A stretch of DNA of 64,000 nt from Alkalibacterium sp. MB6 (lineage in GTDB: Bacteria > Bacillota > Bacilli > Lactobacillales > Carnobacteriaceae_A), in assembly GCF_009935905.1 (NCBI RefSeq), contig NZ_PREX01000001.1, positions 153,742 to 217,741 on the forward strand. Direction: 5' to 3'. Made by a program: the position numbers and the translations under genes. The notes beneath the pieces are model-generated. The model had not been told where the DNA came from. It worked only from the letters and a program-made list of their open reading frames with translations, and did no database searches. This document shows positions 9,940 to 18,724 of this stretch, piece by piece (positions within the stretch are counted from its first letter, which is position 1; every line of letters begins with the position of its first letter).

Positions 9940-9967
9940 ATTTTAGAAAATAACACACAACTGTAAC
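9940..9967 (-). promoter_or_regulatory. Probable dcw (mraZ) promoter
   Basis: On the minus strand GTTACA (-35, complement of 9962-9967) and TAAAAT (-10, complement of 9940-9945) are 16 bp apart, with the MraZ repeats immediately downstream. The -10 is good and the -35 moderate. Confidence 0.55.
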
Positions 9968-10001
9968 CTAAGAAAACTGCATAGGAACAAGCGTTTCCTT
10001 T

Positions 10002-10050
10002 AAAAAAAGAACCACCAATCACCATGCGAGCAGCAAGTGATTGATGGTTC
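10002..10050 (-). terminator. Terminator after the DUF3397 gene
   Basis: On the minus strand GTGATTGGTGGTTC pairs (one G-T) with the upstream GAACCATCAATCAC, followed by seven Ts. It separates the rpmF/DUF3397 operon from mraZ. Confidence 0.85.
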
Positions 10051-10060
10051 CTATTTTAAA

Positions 10061-10435
10061 CTAAATGAGGTAATTCATGAGTAACCATCCTGATCCAAAT
10101 AGATGGAGTGTTATAAGAATAAGAAACACCACTCGCCACCACTTACGAAAAAACAAATAAAACGTAAGCGTTTGTGTTTTAAATGTAAAATAAGTGGCCA
10201 TTAGGATGCCGGGAATGGATAGTAATATAATCAAGTGGGGAATGATATTGCGTTCTAAAGCGATATTTCCAATGATCATCAGCATGATGAACAAATAAGG
10301 AATCAGAAGGTCCACGACTCTAACTGACAAATGAAGCAGGCGAAATTGACGATTTATCTTTTTGGAAAACAAGAGCACGATATAAGGAATAATATAAAAC
10401 AGGAGAATCATTCCACTCTCAGTTATAATATTCAT
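10061..10435 (-). CDS. DUF3397-family membrane protein
   Basis: Function unknown. The ATG at 10435 (MNIITESGMILLFY) is preferred over the longer frame, whose first 34 residues are polar, Cys-rich and unlike the rest; a GGAAG ribosome-binding site precedes it. The 124 residues hold four hydrophobic segments (about 8-25, 38-60, 64-82, 98-120) with a basic loop KKINRQFR between the first two. Small proteins of this family commonly sit between rpmF and mraZ in lactic acid bacteria, which is the main support for the family call. Confidence 0.7.
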   Translation of the reverse strand: MNIITESGMILLFYIIPYIVLLFSKKINRQFRLLHLSVRVVDLLIPYLFIMLMIIGNIALERNIIPHLIILLSIPGILMATYFTFKTQTLTFYLFFRKWWRVVFLILITLHLFGSGWLLMNYLI

Positions 10436-10576
10436 AGATTCACTTCCATTTCTATGTACAAAGCAGACTATAGTTTCTTCCATATAATAACAGAAAAAGT
10501 GTTCATGGCAATAGCCACAAACACTTTTTGAACTCAATTGAAATCTGCCAAAGGCATATCAATGAATGAGTTAGTA

Positions 10577-10756
10577 TTATCCTTCTTTGCTTACTACCTC
10601 TTTACCTGCGTAAAATCCACAAGATGGACAAACATGGTGATTACGTTTCACTTCACCACAATTTGGACAATCACTCATGTTTGGAAGGTCCAATTTTAAA
10701 TGAGTACGTCTTTTTGCTTTTCTAGTAGTAGATGTTCTTCTTTTAGGTACTGCCAT
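10577..10756 (-). CDS. rpmF: 50S ribosomal protein L32
   Basis: Ribosomal large-subunit protein of 59 residues. The start is MAVPKRRTS at 10756, preceded by AAGGAGGTG; the four upstream codons of the open frame are not part of it. The zinc ribbon cysteines C30, C33, C43 and C46 are all present (CPNC/CPSC), so this is the zinc-dependent paralogue. It follows the DUF177 gene, its usual partner. Confidence 0.97.
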   Translation of the reverse strand: MAVPKRRTSTTRKAKRRTHLKLDLPNMSDCPNCGEVKRNHHVCPSCGFYAGKEVVSKEG

Positions 10757-10815
10757 TTTCCAACACACCTCCTTAAAAGGATTCGATTCTGGGATTCACA
10801 TATCATTATTGTCAA

Positions 10816-11385
10816 TTAATTTTCGTTATCTTCTTCAGGAAACAAATTTTTCAGTGCAGCAAAACGAGGATCGCCTTCTTCATCATTGGAATGAAAAGCT
10901 TTCTCTTCGTATATGTCTTCTGTCAGGACTTTCCAATTCTTACCGCTAGGCAATTGATTGGATTTTAGTTCCTCTTCAGTAAATACTTGAGTCGGTTTAT
11001 TGGTTAAGATAGCATCTTCAAGAGGCTTCCTCAAATCAAGTATCGGATCAGACAATTGCTCTACAATCTCGTCGTCTTCAAACTGTTCGGGTTGAACAGA
11101 GGATTCTGGTCCCAGATATATTTCTGAAAAGAAAAAATTTAAGGGAGTTTCCACTGGTTCAAGTGAGCGGGATGACGGTAAGGTAATCTGAGTAGAAACA
11201 GTCAGATTTACCAAAAAGACGGAATGTTGTTCGACTTTTATCGTTCCATTCAATTCAACAGGATTAACAGATAATAATTCGCTATCGCGCTTTTTTAATG
11301 ATTGTTCCAAATCAATCGTCCCATTCAATGATAGGGAATCACCTTGATATTTCTTCAATTCATTTAATGCCCATTTAATTTTCAT
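10816..11385 (-). CDS. DUF177/YceD family protein
   Basis: 189-residue acidic protein of the YceD/YlbN family, almost always encoded directly upstream of rpmF. Members are linked to 23S rRNA or 50S accumulation; the exact role is unsettled. The conserved core is seen at about 105-130 (EIVEQLSDPILDLRKPLEDAI). The start follows GAGGTGA with 5-nt spacing. It is transcribed from a consensus promoter overlapping the end of the preceding gene. Confidence 0.85.
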   Translation of the reverse strand: MKIKWALNELKKYQGDSLSLNGTIDLEQSLKKRDSELLSVNPVELNGTIKVEQHSVFLVNLTVSTQITLPSSRSLEPVETPLNFFFSEIYLGPESSVQPEQFEDDEIVEQLSDPILDLRKPLEDAILTNKPTQVFTEEELKSNQLPSGKNWKVLTEDIYEEKAFHSNDEEGDPRFAALKNLFPEEDNEN

Positions 11386-11481
11386 GATTTCACCTCAGGT
11401 TGATCATACTTAAAACAAATGGTTATCAGCAAGGATGGCTATCTATGTTTCGGTTAGCCTCTTACTTGGGCAACAAAAATT

Positions 11482-11510
11482 ATTATACTAGTAAGAGGGA
11501 TGAATGTCAA
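11482..11510 (-). promoter_or_regulatory. Consensus promoter for DUF177-rpmF-DUF3397
   Basis: On the minus strand there is a perfect TTGACA (complement of 11505-11510), 17-bp spacer, and a perfect TATAAT (complement of 11482-11487). The -35 lies inside the last codons of tmcAL. The untranslated leader is about 90 nt. Confidence 0.85.
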
Positions 11511-12693
11511 TAAATTTAATAGGTTTTCGCTTATAATCTTGACTCTTTATTGATTTTTGGTCGGCTAATTGATACACATTGCCAGCCAAAATAGTCAAGT
11601 CCATCTGTTCACTCGTTTTTTGGTTAACATTAGTAATAAACGGAACGGATGATTCATGCTTTATTTGACTCAAGTGTTGCTGCCCTTTCGAAGTAAAACC
11701 GAGTACCCTTAAGCCTCTGACGTCATTCACCTTGCTTAAGACACTTTGTTTGGATTGCTTTAACAAAATATACACACACAACCTTTGCAACCTTGCCCAA
11801 GTCAATTGTTTTGTTTTCAGCTTTGTTAAAAACTCTTCCATACTAAATGAATGGGCAACGACTTTCTTAAGTCGGTATTCCAGTCCTTTTTCCATTAGAT
11901 AAACGTCAGCCAATTCCTCTAACGGAGTGACAGTGATTGTGTATTTTAAATAAGCAAAAAAGTCATCCCATGAGATCAAGCGGTTGGTCTTTAGTTCGTG
12001 AAGGGTTTCATTCGGCACAACAGCTGCTATATCTTCCCAAACTGGTTGTTGACTCAATGCGGCTTGTCGGATAGCTGTTCCACTGGCGGTCTGGTCATGA
12101 CGAGCGATACGTTTGTCACTATGCTGACTACCTTTCCTTTGAATAGTCAGCAAGTCCATCCCACTGTTTTGCTTGATGACTTCTCTCGCATAAGAAAACC
12201 CCAACATATTATTCGGCTGATTTAAATCAATAGGAAAGTCAGGAATAATTTGCTTAATGATAACTCCCATTGTGTGAGCATAGGTCGATTGCTGTTGATA
12301 ATGGTTTTTAAATTGTTCATCCAGTGTATCTTCATGTTCTAAATATTGTCGAGCAGCTTCATAAAAATCAGCTCCGGAACCTGTTTCACTTCCGAAGCTG
12401 AGCGTGTCACACTTTAATAAATCAAGTATGGCAACCGACCCTTTTGAAAAGAAATCCGCTGGCTGCACACTATATTCAATAGGTAATTCAACTACTAAAT
12501 CAGCACCATGTTGCAAAGCCAATTGAGCTCTTACCCATTTATTAAGCATAGCAGGCTCTCCGCGTTGAAGAAAATTGCCACTCATAACAACAACCATGAC
12601 CTCTGCACCTGATCGGTCTTTTGCCTTCTTTAATTGATAGGCATGACCATTATGGAAAGGATTGTATTCAGCTATCACTCCACACGCTTTCAT
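11488..12693 (-). CDS. tmcAL: tRNA(Met) cytidine acetate ligase (YlbM family)
   Basis: Cytoplasmic ATP-dependent enzyme that makes N4-acetylcytidine at the elongator tRNA-Met wobble base from acetate. The start is ATG at 12693 (MKACGVIAEYNPFHNGH) after GGAGGCGACT; the nine upstream codons are excluded. The 401 residues carry the nucleotidyltransferase H-x-G-H-like motif H14NGH17, VVMSGNFLQRGEPA near 37-50, and ATSGTAIR-type SGTAIRQA. It is last gene of the yqeG-yqeM operon. Confidence 0.92.
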   Translation of the reverse strand: MKACGVIAEYNPFHNGHAYQLKKAKDRSGAEVMVVVMSGNFLQRGEPAMLNKWVRAQLALQHGADLVVELPIEYSVQPADFFSKGSVAILDLLKCDTLSFGSETGSGADFYEAARQYLEHEDTLDEQFKNHYQQQSTYAHTMGVIIKQIIPDFPIDLNQPNNMLGFSYAREVIKQNSGMDLLTIQRKGSQHSDKRIARHDQTASGTAIRQAALSQQPVWEDIAAVVPNETLHELKTNRLISWDDFFAYLKYTITVTPLEELADVYLMEKGLEYRLKKVVAHSFSMEEFLTKLKTKQLTWARLQRLCVYILLKQSKQSVLSKVNDVRGLRVLGFTSKGQQHLSQIKHESSVPFITNVNQKTSEQMDLTILAGNVYQLADQKSIKSQDYKRKPIKFIDIHPSY

Positions 12694-12755
12694 AGTCGCC
12701 TCCTTCATGCAGTCTCTCATACTACCACCATCACTCTTTAGGCTTAAGCAAAGGG

Positions 12756-13478
12756 TTACTTTTTACACGCAAAAAATAGACGTTTGCTGTCAGATTGAAC
12801 CGTTTGTCCAAAATCAGCCGTGACTTCTATATCAGTAAAGCCGCTTTGATTCAATAGCTCTAAATAGTCTTCAATGGGATAAGTTCTTTCTTTATGCACT
12901 TCTTCAAAGCGTTCATAAAGACCGTCCTTATTTTCTACGAAGAAGGTCAAGTCGTGTTCGACAGAATGATCATGTTCGCCTTCGTAACTATCCCACATGA
13001 ACACAATATCAGACGTCTCTGCATGGAATGAAGTGGCTAAGTACTGCTTAATTTGATACACAGAATGGACATCAAATAAAAATAATCCGATGTCATTAAG
13101 ATGCTTATAAGCTTCTTTAAAGACAGCTAGTAAATCTGTTTTATTATCCATGTAACACAGGGCATCGCTATAACAGACGATGCTATCATAGGTAGGTAAA
13201 TCGGAGAGATCTCTCATATCTCTATGGATAAGAGGAAATGTGGACCCCTGATTCATTTGGCGATCATATGCGATACTTAACATATCCTCCGACAAATCCA
13301 ATCCCGTTACATTGTAGCCACTTGTTTTAAGTTTTAAACCCAATATACCTGTTCCACATCCTAACTCCAACAAGGATGCTCCTTTTGGCACATAAGACAA
13401 AGTATACTCACTCCACTGATCATACAAACTGTCATCCATTAATTCATCATAAACTTTGGCGAACCAGTTATAAGTCAT
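12756..13478 (-). CDS. yqeM: Class I SAM-dependent methyltransferase (YqeM)
   Basis: 240 residues with the SAM-binding motif LELGCGTG at 37-44, acidic motif II around GLDLSEDML, and a Rossmann fold pattern after it. The substrate is unknown. It overlaps the rsfS stop by one base and keeps the position of yqeM in the conserved Firmicutes operon, so a link to ribosome or tRNA maturation is plausible but unproven. Confidence 0.88.
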   Translation of the reverse strand: MTYNWFAKVYDELMDDSLYDQWSEYTLSYVPKGASLLELGCGTGILGLKLKTSGYNVTGLDLSEDMLSIAYDRQMNQGSTFPLIHRDMRDLSDLPTYDSIVCYSDALCYMDNKTDLLAVFKEAYKHLNDIGLFLFDVHSVYQIKQYLATSFHAETSDIVFMWDSYEGEHDHSVEHDLTFFVENKDGLYERFEEVHKERTYPIEDYLELLNQSGFTDIEVTADFGQTVQSDSKRLFFACKK

Positions 13479-13837
13479 TAATCCAACCAGCCACTAATGT
13501 CTACTTGCTCAGCGTCAGACCACAGTCTTTCTAATTTGTAAAAATCACGCTCTTCCTGATTAAACAAGTGAATAATTACGTCACCTAAATCAACTAGAAT
13601 CCACTTCGCACTGTTTCTTCCTTCAATGCGTTTAATCGGTTGGTTGGCCTCGTGTGCTGCATCTATAATGCTTTGAGCGATAGCATCTAATTGTCTATCA
13701 TTATTGGCATGCATGATGACAAAATAATCGGCCAAAAAAGAGACCTCTTTCATGTCAAGTGCCAATACATCTTGTGCCATTTTTGAATCTGCGGCTTTGA
13801 TTACGTATTCTAATACTTCAATAGACGAATGAGTCAT
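13478..13837 (-). CDS. rsfS: Ribosomal silencing factor RsfS
   Basis: Binds L14 on the 50S subunit and blocks subunit joining when nutrients are scarce. The start is ATG at 13837 after AAGGAGGAACATA, giving 119 residues; the 15 extra N-terminal codons of the open frame lie in yqeK. Conserved segments are seen: FVIMHANNDRQLDAIA and WILVDLGDVIIHLF with a terminal EERDFYKLERLW. It overlaps yqeK by 20 nt. Confidence 0.95.
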   Translation of the reverse strand: MTHSSIEVLEYVIKAADSKMAQDVLALDMKEVSFLADYFVIMHANNDRQLDAIAQSIIDAAHEANQPIKRIEGRNSAKWILVDLGDVIIHLFNQEERDFYKLERLWSDAEQVDISGWLD

Positions 13838-14465
13838 TATGTTCCTCCTTATGTGATACTGCCCAAGCATTATATGTCTCAATAGCTCTTGGGTATATTT
13901 TGTTTTTTCTTCTTAATAAATGTGACAACGTATGGCTCGATATATACGCGATTGTTTGTCTCAAATCTTTATCAGCTAACTCACGAGCTAAATCAACACC
14001 CTTAAAGGCTCGTTTTGGCTCAATGAAATCAGCGACATATATAATTTGAGCGACCTCTTTCATTTCTGGAGAACCAATCGTGTGATAGGCAATGGCCTCA
14101 AAAATATCTTCCTCTTCAAGCCCAAACTCGTTCCTCATCAATACAGCTCCAATGGGGCCGTGCCAAATATTGGTGCCAAATTGGAGCATGTCCAAGTCCA
14201 GGTTTTCACTAATGATTAAGTCACGCATTTCTTCATCTGGTCTTTCTTTGGCATAGTCATGTGCTAAGGCTGCTATACTGACCTTCTCTTTCTCTACACC
14301 ATACCGTTCGGCTAGCTCTAATGCTGTTTTCTCCACTCGTTGAACGTGTTTAAAGCGGCGGCTACTCATCGACTGATCCATCGTATCCATCAATTCATCT
14401 CTCGATAATTGGATGTATTTACCCGTGTACTTAATTGTTCCATTCACTTTATTCTTTTTCTTCAT
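13818..14465 (-). CDS. yqeK: HD-domain diadenosine tetraphosphatase YqeK
   Basis: HD-family hydrolase; family members split Ap4A symmetrically. The full metal-site set is visible: H in RFKHVQRVE, HD in LAHDYAKE, H in WHGPIGA, H in AIAYHT, D in YVADFIEPKR. Two starts are possible: TTG at 14489, or ATG at 14465 (MKKKNKV), preferred because AAAGG lies 10 nt upstream. The length from there is 216 residues. It overlaps nadD by 17 nt. Confidence 0.92.
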   Translation of the reverse strand: MKKKNKVNGTIKYTGKYIQLSRDELMDTMDQSMSSRRFKHVQRVEKTALELAERYGVEKEKVSIAALAHDYAKERPDEEMRDLIISENLDLDMLQFGTNIWHGPIGAVLMRNEFGLEEEDIFEAIAYHTIGSPEMKEVAQIIYVADFIEPKRAFKGVDLARELADKDLRQTIAYISSHTLSHLLRRKNKIYPRAIETYNAWAVSHKEEHNDSFVY

Positions 14466-15096
14466 CCTTATATAACCTTTCACTTTCAATATACTTTTCG
14501 GTCTCCTGAGTGACTAAATAGCGGATGGAACAGTCATCTAATACTTTTTGTCTGATGATTGTTGAACTGATATCAATATCTGGTACATCCACCATAATGA
14601 CAGGATAGGGAGATTCTGTTGTGAAATTCGGTCTATTCACACCTACTAGTTGAACTAAAGATACTAACTCTTCAATATTATGCCAATTTGGAAGATCTTC
14701 CACCATATCTGCACCAATAATAAAGTAAAATTCAGTATCTGGCTCACGTTCTTTTAAAGCCACAATCGTATCGTAGGTATAACTCTTTCCACCTCTTTGC
14801 AACTCTATGGTATCAATCTCGAAGGCTTCATTGTCCATTACCGTTTTTTCAAGCATAGCCAACCGATGTTTAGAGTCTATCGTTTTCTTCTCACGTTTAT
14901 GAGGAGGTTCTGCAGACGGCAAAAATAGTATCTTGTCTAAACCTAATTGATCTCTAACTTGCTCTGCAATAATTAAGTGGCCGACATGAGGAGGGTTAAA
15001 TGTTCCACCCAGTAAACCGACTTTTTTTGCAGGAGCGACTTTTTTTATTTCAGTGAGCACTTCAGGATCACTAATAACTGATACGTATTCACTCAC
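14449..15096 (-). CDS. nadD: Nicotinate-nucleotide adenylyltransferase
   Basis: Cytoplasmic enzyme of NAD synthesis that converts NaMN and ATP to NaAD. The 215 residues include about 24 preceding the family core, an extension common in Lactobacillales. Motifs seen are GGTFNPPHVGH (HxGH, H37-H40) and ISSTIIR near the C-terminus. It lies between yhbY and yqeK in the conserved operon. Confidence 0.96.
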   Translation of the reverse strand: MSEYVSVISDPEVLTEIKKVAPAKKVGLLGGTFNPPHVGHLIIAEQVRDQLGLDKILFLPSAEPPHKREKKTIDSKHRLAMLEKTVMDNEAFEIDTIELQRGGKSYTYDTIVALKEREPDTEFYFIIGADMVEDLPNWHNIEELVSLVQLVGVNRPNFTTESPYPVIMVDVPDIDISSTIIRQKVLDDCSIRYLVTQETEKYIESERLYKDEEKE

Positions 15097-15120
15097 TTTA
15101 TAACACCTTCCTTTAATCGT

Positions 15121-15438
15121 TTAACCATTAACTTTAGGTAATCTGGATGAGTACCATTGATATTTCTCCTGAGTCGATGGTTTATAAAGTACAAGGACTT
15201 TGCCTATTTTTTGAACCACTTGAATTGAAGAGTGCGCTTCAATAAATGCCGCAGCTTCTGTCGTTGTCAAATCAGTGTTTTGCAACAGCTGAACTTTCAT
15301 TAGCTCTCTTTTCTCAATGGACTCGTCGAATTCATTGACAACTTCTTGAGTCAAGCCATTTTTACCAATTTGAAAAACTGGAGTCAGTTCGTTCGCCTGA
15401 GCTCTTAAAAATCGTTTTTGTTTACCCGTTAAACTCAT
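15121..15438 (-). CDS. yhbY: CRM-domain RNA-binding protein YhbY
   Basis: Small protein that binds pre-50S particles. The start is ATG at 15438 (MSLTGKQKRFLR) after GAGGGCAAAT; the ten upstream codons are excluded. The 105 residues contain one CRM domain with the loop signature QIGKNGLT near 29-36. It sits immediately after yqeH, as in Bacillus (yqeI). Confidence 0.93.
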   Translation of the reverse strand: MSLTGKQKRFLRAQANELTPVFQIGKNGLTQEVVNEFDESIEKRELMKVQLLQNTDLTTTEAAAFIEAHSSIQVVQKIGKVLVLYKPSTQEKYQWYSSRLPKVNG

Positions 15439-15468
15439 ATTTGCCCTCTTTTCTAAAATAACAACCAA

Positions 15469-16599
15469 TTAAATAAGTTGTTTTCTAATTGTCACGTCTA
15501 CACCTTCAGGTACCCATCCGGCTATTTTTGTATTTGTCTTGTCAATCGAGACCCATCCAAGGCCAGAGAAGACAATATCAGACTTTCCTTTAGTTGTAAA
15601 CTCATACCTTCTAAGTTTAGGAAATGCTTCTTTGCGCTCTTTTAGTGGTGGGGTTAATAATTCACCAAGATGTTTGTCGTAGAGCTCATCAGCTTTTTCT
15701 GTTTTTGTCCGGTGAAGATTCAGTTCATTGGCTGCATAAAAGATAAATGGCTGATTGCCCTCACCGCTAATGTAGTCAAAACGAGCAAGACCTCCAAAGA
15801 AGACAGTTTGACCTTCATTTAATTGATAGCCCCGTGGTTTAACTTCTTTTCTTGGAGTCACTAGTTTCAATTCCTCTGGAAGAAGATAATAAGACAATTG
15901 GGATCGCTGAATAATTCCTGGTGTGTCAACCAACATGGTCTTATCATCTAAAGGTATTTCAATCTTACCCAAGGTTGTACCTGGGAAGTAAGATGTCGTA
16001 ATTGTATTTTCTGCTTCAGTGGCAATCTGAATGATTTGATTAATTAATGTCGATTTCCCGACATTTGTCGTCCCAACAATATAAACACTCTTGCCTTCTC
16101 TTTCTTCTTCTAAAGCTTCCATAAAGGCTTCTACTGATTGTCTACTTAGAGCGCTAATTAAATGAACATTTTTTGGTCTGATTCCAAAACTGTGTGCTTG
16201 TTCAGTAATCCATTGCCTTAGTTTTCCTTGCTTTAGGGATTTAGGTAGTAAATCTGTCTTATTCGCTACAAATAAAACAGGATTGTTCCCTGCAAATCGC
16301 TGAATACCTGAAACGACACTTCCATTAAAATCAAAAATGTCAACCACGTTTACTATCAGTGCATCCTCTTGATTCAACTCATGGAGCATATTTAAAAAAT
16401 CATCATCTGTTAACTCAACATCGTGAAGCTCGTTGTAATGTCTTAACCGAAAGCATCGTTTACAATACAAGTCATCTTCCGCTGTTTTCTTTTTTAAAAC
16501 AGATTGAGGCAAAAAGCCTGCTTTATCAGGATCATCGCTATGAATCGTCGCTCCGCAACCTATACAAATTAATTCTTCATTCATTGATTCGTTCGTCAT
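15469..16599 (-). CDS. yqeH: Ribosome biogenesis GTPase YqeH
   Basis: Circularly permuted GTPase needed for 30S assembly. The 376 residues hold an N-terminal zinc finger with C12, C15, C46 and C49 (CIGC...CKRC), then GTPase motifs in permuted order: G4 NKTD near 112, G1 GTTNVGKST near 176-184, G3 DTPGI near 225. A C-terminal RNA-binding region follows. The start after GGAGGAATT lies inside yqeG (23-nt overlap), implying coupling. Confidence 0.96.
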   Translation of the reverse strand: MTNESMNEELICIGCGATIHSDDPDKAGFLPQSVLKKKTAEDDLYCKRCFRLRHYNELHDVELTDDDFLNMLHELNQEDALIVNVVDIFDFNGSVVSGIQRFAGNNPVLFVANKTDLLPKSLKQGKLRQWITEQAHSFGIRPKNVHLISALSRQSVEAFMEALEEEREGKSVYIVGTTNVGKSTLINQIIQIATEAENTITTSYFPGTTLGKIEIPLDDKTMLVDTPGIIQRSQLSYYLLPEELKLVTPRKEVKPRGYQLNEGQTVFFGGLARFDYISGEGNQPFIFYAANELNLHRTKTEKADELYDKHLGELLTPPLKERKEAFPKLRRYEFTTKGKSDIVFSGLGWVSIDKTNTKIAGWVPEGVDVTIRKQLI

Positions 16600-17122
16600 G
16601 CAAAGAATTCCTCCATTTCATTTCCGGGTTTCTCTTAACGAGCATATTCATTATTCGGAGTTCAACAAAGCGATTAAACCGCGTATTCCACGCATCAGAA
16701 TCTAAAATAGGCTTAACTAATACGCTTTTAATTCCTGCATTATTAGCCCCTTTTATATCTGTCAATACTTGGTCTCCTACCATGAGCCATTCTTCTTTTG
16801 AATAAGGATAGTCTTCAAATGCTCTTTTAAACCCTTTAGTAAATGGTTTTATCGCACTTGGTATAAAATCAAGTTCAAGAATACTAGCCACTTTGCCTAC
16901 TCTTTTATCTGTATTATTAGAAAGAATAACTACCTTTATGCCGCTTTCTTTCATCCACTCTATCCACTGAATGGTTTCTTCGGTTGCTTCAGGATTATTC
17001 CAGGCAATCAAGGTGTTATCTAAATCAGTCAATATGGCTTTAATGTTTTCTTTCCTTAATTCTTCTGGTGTAATTTGGTAAATGGATTCAACCATCCAAG
17101 TTGGTTTAAAACTGTTCAGCAT
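16577..17122 (-). CDS. yqeG: HAD-family phosphatase YqeG
   Basis: HAD superfamily IIIA phosphatase of 181 residues. Motif I is DLDNTL with nucleophile D33 and D35, motif II VILSNNTDKR, motif III K in AIKPFTKGF, and motif IV MVGDQVLTDIKGA. The in vivo substrate is not established. It is first gene of the operon that continues with yqeH, and starts after GGAGGAAGTGG. Confidence 0.93.
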   Translation of the reverse strand: MLNSFKPTWMVESIYQITPEELRKENIKAILTDLDNTLIAWNNPEATEETIQWIEWMKESGIKVVILSNNTDKRVGKVASILELDFIPSAIKPFTKGFKRAFEDYPYSKEEWLMVGDQVLTDIKGANNAGIKSVLVKPILDSDAWNTRFNRFVELRIMNMLVKRNPEMKWRNSLHDERINE

Positions 17123-17207
17123 CCACTTCCTCCTTTGGTCTTTATTGTTTTTTAGAGGTTTGACAACGAGTACTGATTTGATAGTCTATTTATACATCGT
17201 CTATACT

Positions 17208-17237
17208 AAAAAAAAGGAAGCACACAAAGCACTTCCC
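17208..17237 (-). terminator. Terminator after the YkuJ-like gene
   Basis: On the minus strand GGAAGTGC-TTTGT-GTGCTTCC is followed by eight Ts. It begins 14 nt past the stop. Confidence 0.85.
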
Positions 17238-17250
17238 TTTTGCGCACTTC

Positions 17251-17502
17251 TTACTCTTCTGTAGAGGTTGCTGGTTGTACCAGTTCCAATATCTCTACGG
17301 CAACGTAATCGATATTATCGAATTCATATGTTTGTTGCGTTGTTCGATCTTCCAACTCGTACATTTTTGACTTGCTGTCGTACCTTACGATACACATCTC
17401 TTTACCGTCTCTTTCAAAGCGACGAATTTGAACCTCATCAGACTGATCTTCTCTCATTGCATCAAGTCTACGGACTATCGGTATCAATTGGGATGGTTTC
17501 AT
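17251..17502 (-). CDS. YkuJ-like protein (DUF1797)
   Basis: Function unknown. ATG at 17502 (MKPSQLIPIVRRLD) is preferred to the ATG two codons earlier because GGAAGGGG then has normal spacing. The 83 residues follow the YkuJ pattern: an N-terminal helix, then strands with RFERDGKEMCIVRYD and a C-terminal YEFDNIDYVAVEILELVQ. A monocistronic unit bounded by its own terminator. Confidence 0.7.
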   Translation of the reverse strand: MKPSQLIPIVRRLDAMREDQSDEVQIRRFERDGKEMCIVRYDSKSKMYELEDRTTQQTYEFDNIDYVAVEILELVQPATSTEE

Positions 17503-17649
17503 TGTCATTCCCCTTCCTGCTTGAATATACTTTACTTCACTTATTTTAACAGATTTTGATGTAAATTACAGTAATTGATCCAAGCTTTTAATAAAATGTC
17601 TCGATAATGGGCATAAGTATACTTTATTCTGCTTTTTTCTATTCATAAC

Positions 17650-17707
17650 AAAAGACAAAAAGACCTTTTACGAGCCTCTCGACTGATAAAAGGTCTTTTT
17701 GTCTTTT
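17650..17707 (-). terminator. Long perfect-stem terminator after the dehydrogenase gene
   Basis: A 21-bp perfect inverted repeat has arms at 17650-17670 and 17687-17707 and is T-rich on both strands. It overlaps the stop codon of the minus-strand dehydrogenase gene and also insulates the YkuJ-like gene's upstream region. Confidence 0.9.
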
Positions 17708-18572
17708 ATTTATTCCACCATAATTTTACCAATGATTGTGTTCCATCATTTCCGTATCCTGCATCTTTTAGCTGATCATATAATTCTTTGGCTCTTCGAG
17801 TAGCAGGCAGGTCTATACCCATTCTTTCAGCTTCATCCAAGGCAATGCCTAAATCTTTAATAAAATGTTTAACAAAAAATCCAGGGGAATAGTCGTCGTT
17901 TATAATACGGGGAGCATAATTCTCAAGGGACCAGTTTCTACCAGCTCCCCCGTTGACTGTTTCGGATACTTTTTCTAAATCCAGTCCTGCTCGCTTGGCA
18001 TAGATCATTAATTCTGTTATTCCTGTCATCGTACCAGCAACCATAATCTGGTTAGCTGCTTTTGTATGTTGGCCACTACCAGATGGTCCGTGCAAGGTCA
18101 TAGATGCAGAAAAAACTTCCAATATATCCTTCACTTGGTTAAACGTCTCTTCTTCACCACCCACCATAATGGTTAAGGTTCCCTTTTCAGCCCCTAAATC
18201 CCCACCAGAAACAGGGGCATCGAGTGTAGCAGCTCCTTTTTCTTTTGCTGTCTCACTTATCTTCATCGCTAAAGACGGTGTACTTGTTGTTAAATCAATC
18301 AGCACTTTTCCCTCAACATTACCGTTGAAAATACCTTGTTCACTATAATAAACCTCTTCAACATCTTTTGGGTAGCCTACCATTGTGAATACAATATCTG
18401 ACTGATTGGTTAATTCCAAAGGGCTTTCAGCCCACCTTGCACCTTCTTCTATTAAAGGTTCCGCTTTAGACTTGGTGCGATTATATACGGTAACTGAGTA
18501 TCCCTTTTTTAGTAAATGACGAACGATTGACACACCCATGACTCCCGTTCCTATAAAACCAACCTTTTTCAT
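17706..18572 (-). CDS. NAD(P)-dependent 3-hydroxyisobutyrate dehydrogenase-family oxidoreductase
   Basis: Beta-hydroxyacid dehydrogenase of the HIBADH/tartronate semialdehyde reductase group; the true substrate cannot be read from sequence. The start is ATG at 18572 (MKKVGFIGTGVMG) after GGAGAG, giving 288 residues. The dinucleotide loop GFIGTGVMG is at 5-13, the substrate loop DAPVSGGDLGAEKGTLTIM is mid-protein, and the catalytic Lys lies in GSGQHTKAANQ. It stands alone between two terminators. Confidence 0.85.
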   Translation of the reverse strand: MKKVGFIGTGVMGVSIVRHLLKKGYSVTVYNRTKSKAEPLIEEGARWAESPLELTNQSDIVFTMVGYPKDVEEVYYSEQGIFNGNVEGKVLIDLTTSTPSLAMKISETAKEKGAATLDAPVSGGDLGAEKGTLTIMVGGEEETFNQVKDILEVFSASMTLHGPSGSGQHTKAANQIMVAGTMTGITELMIYAKRAGLDLEKVSETVNGGAGRNWSLENYAPRIINDDYSPGFFVKHFIKDLGIALDEAERMGIDLPATRRAKELYDQLKDAGYGNDGTQSLVKLWWNK

Positions 18573-18678
18573 CTGTACGCACTCTCCTCTCAACACGACT
18601 AGTTTGATACTGCTTTCATGCTCATTTTCTCATATAACATTGTTTAAAGCAATTGTCGCAAAAATCATAAAGCAATTG

Positions 18679-18719
18679 AAAAAAGCAGATTGAATACCTA
18701 AAGGTCATTCAATCTGCTT
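18679..18719 (-). terminator. Terminator after ptsI
   Basis: On the minus strand AAGCAGATTGAAT pairs with ATTCAATCTGCTT (13 bp) and is followed by a T run. It lies 5 nt past the ptsI stop. Confidence 0.9.
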
Positions 18720-18724
18720 AAGCT

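Noticed and set aside
9876..10025. N-terminal 50-residue extension of MraZ
   Set aside because: It covers the predicted promoter and MraZ-binding repeats, has no family match, and the strong ribosome-binding site is just before 9875.
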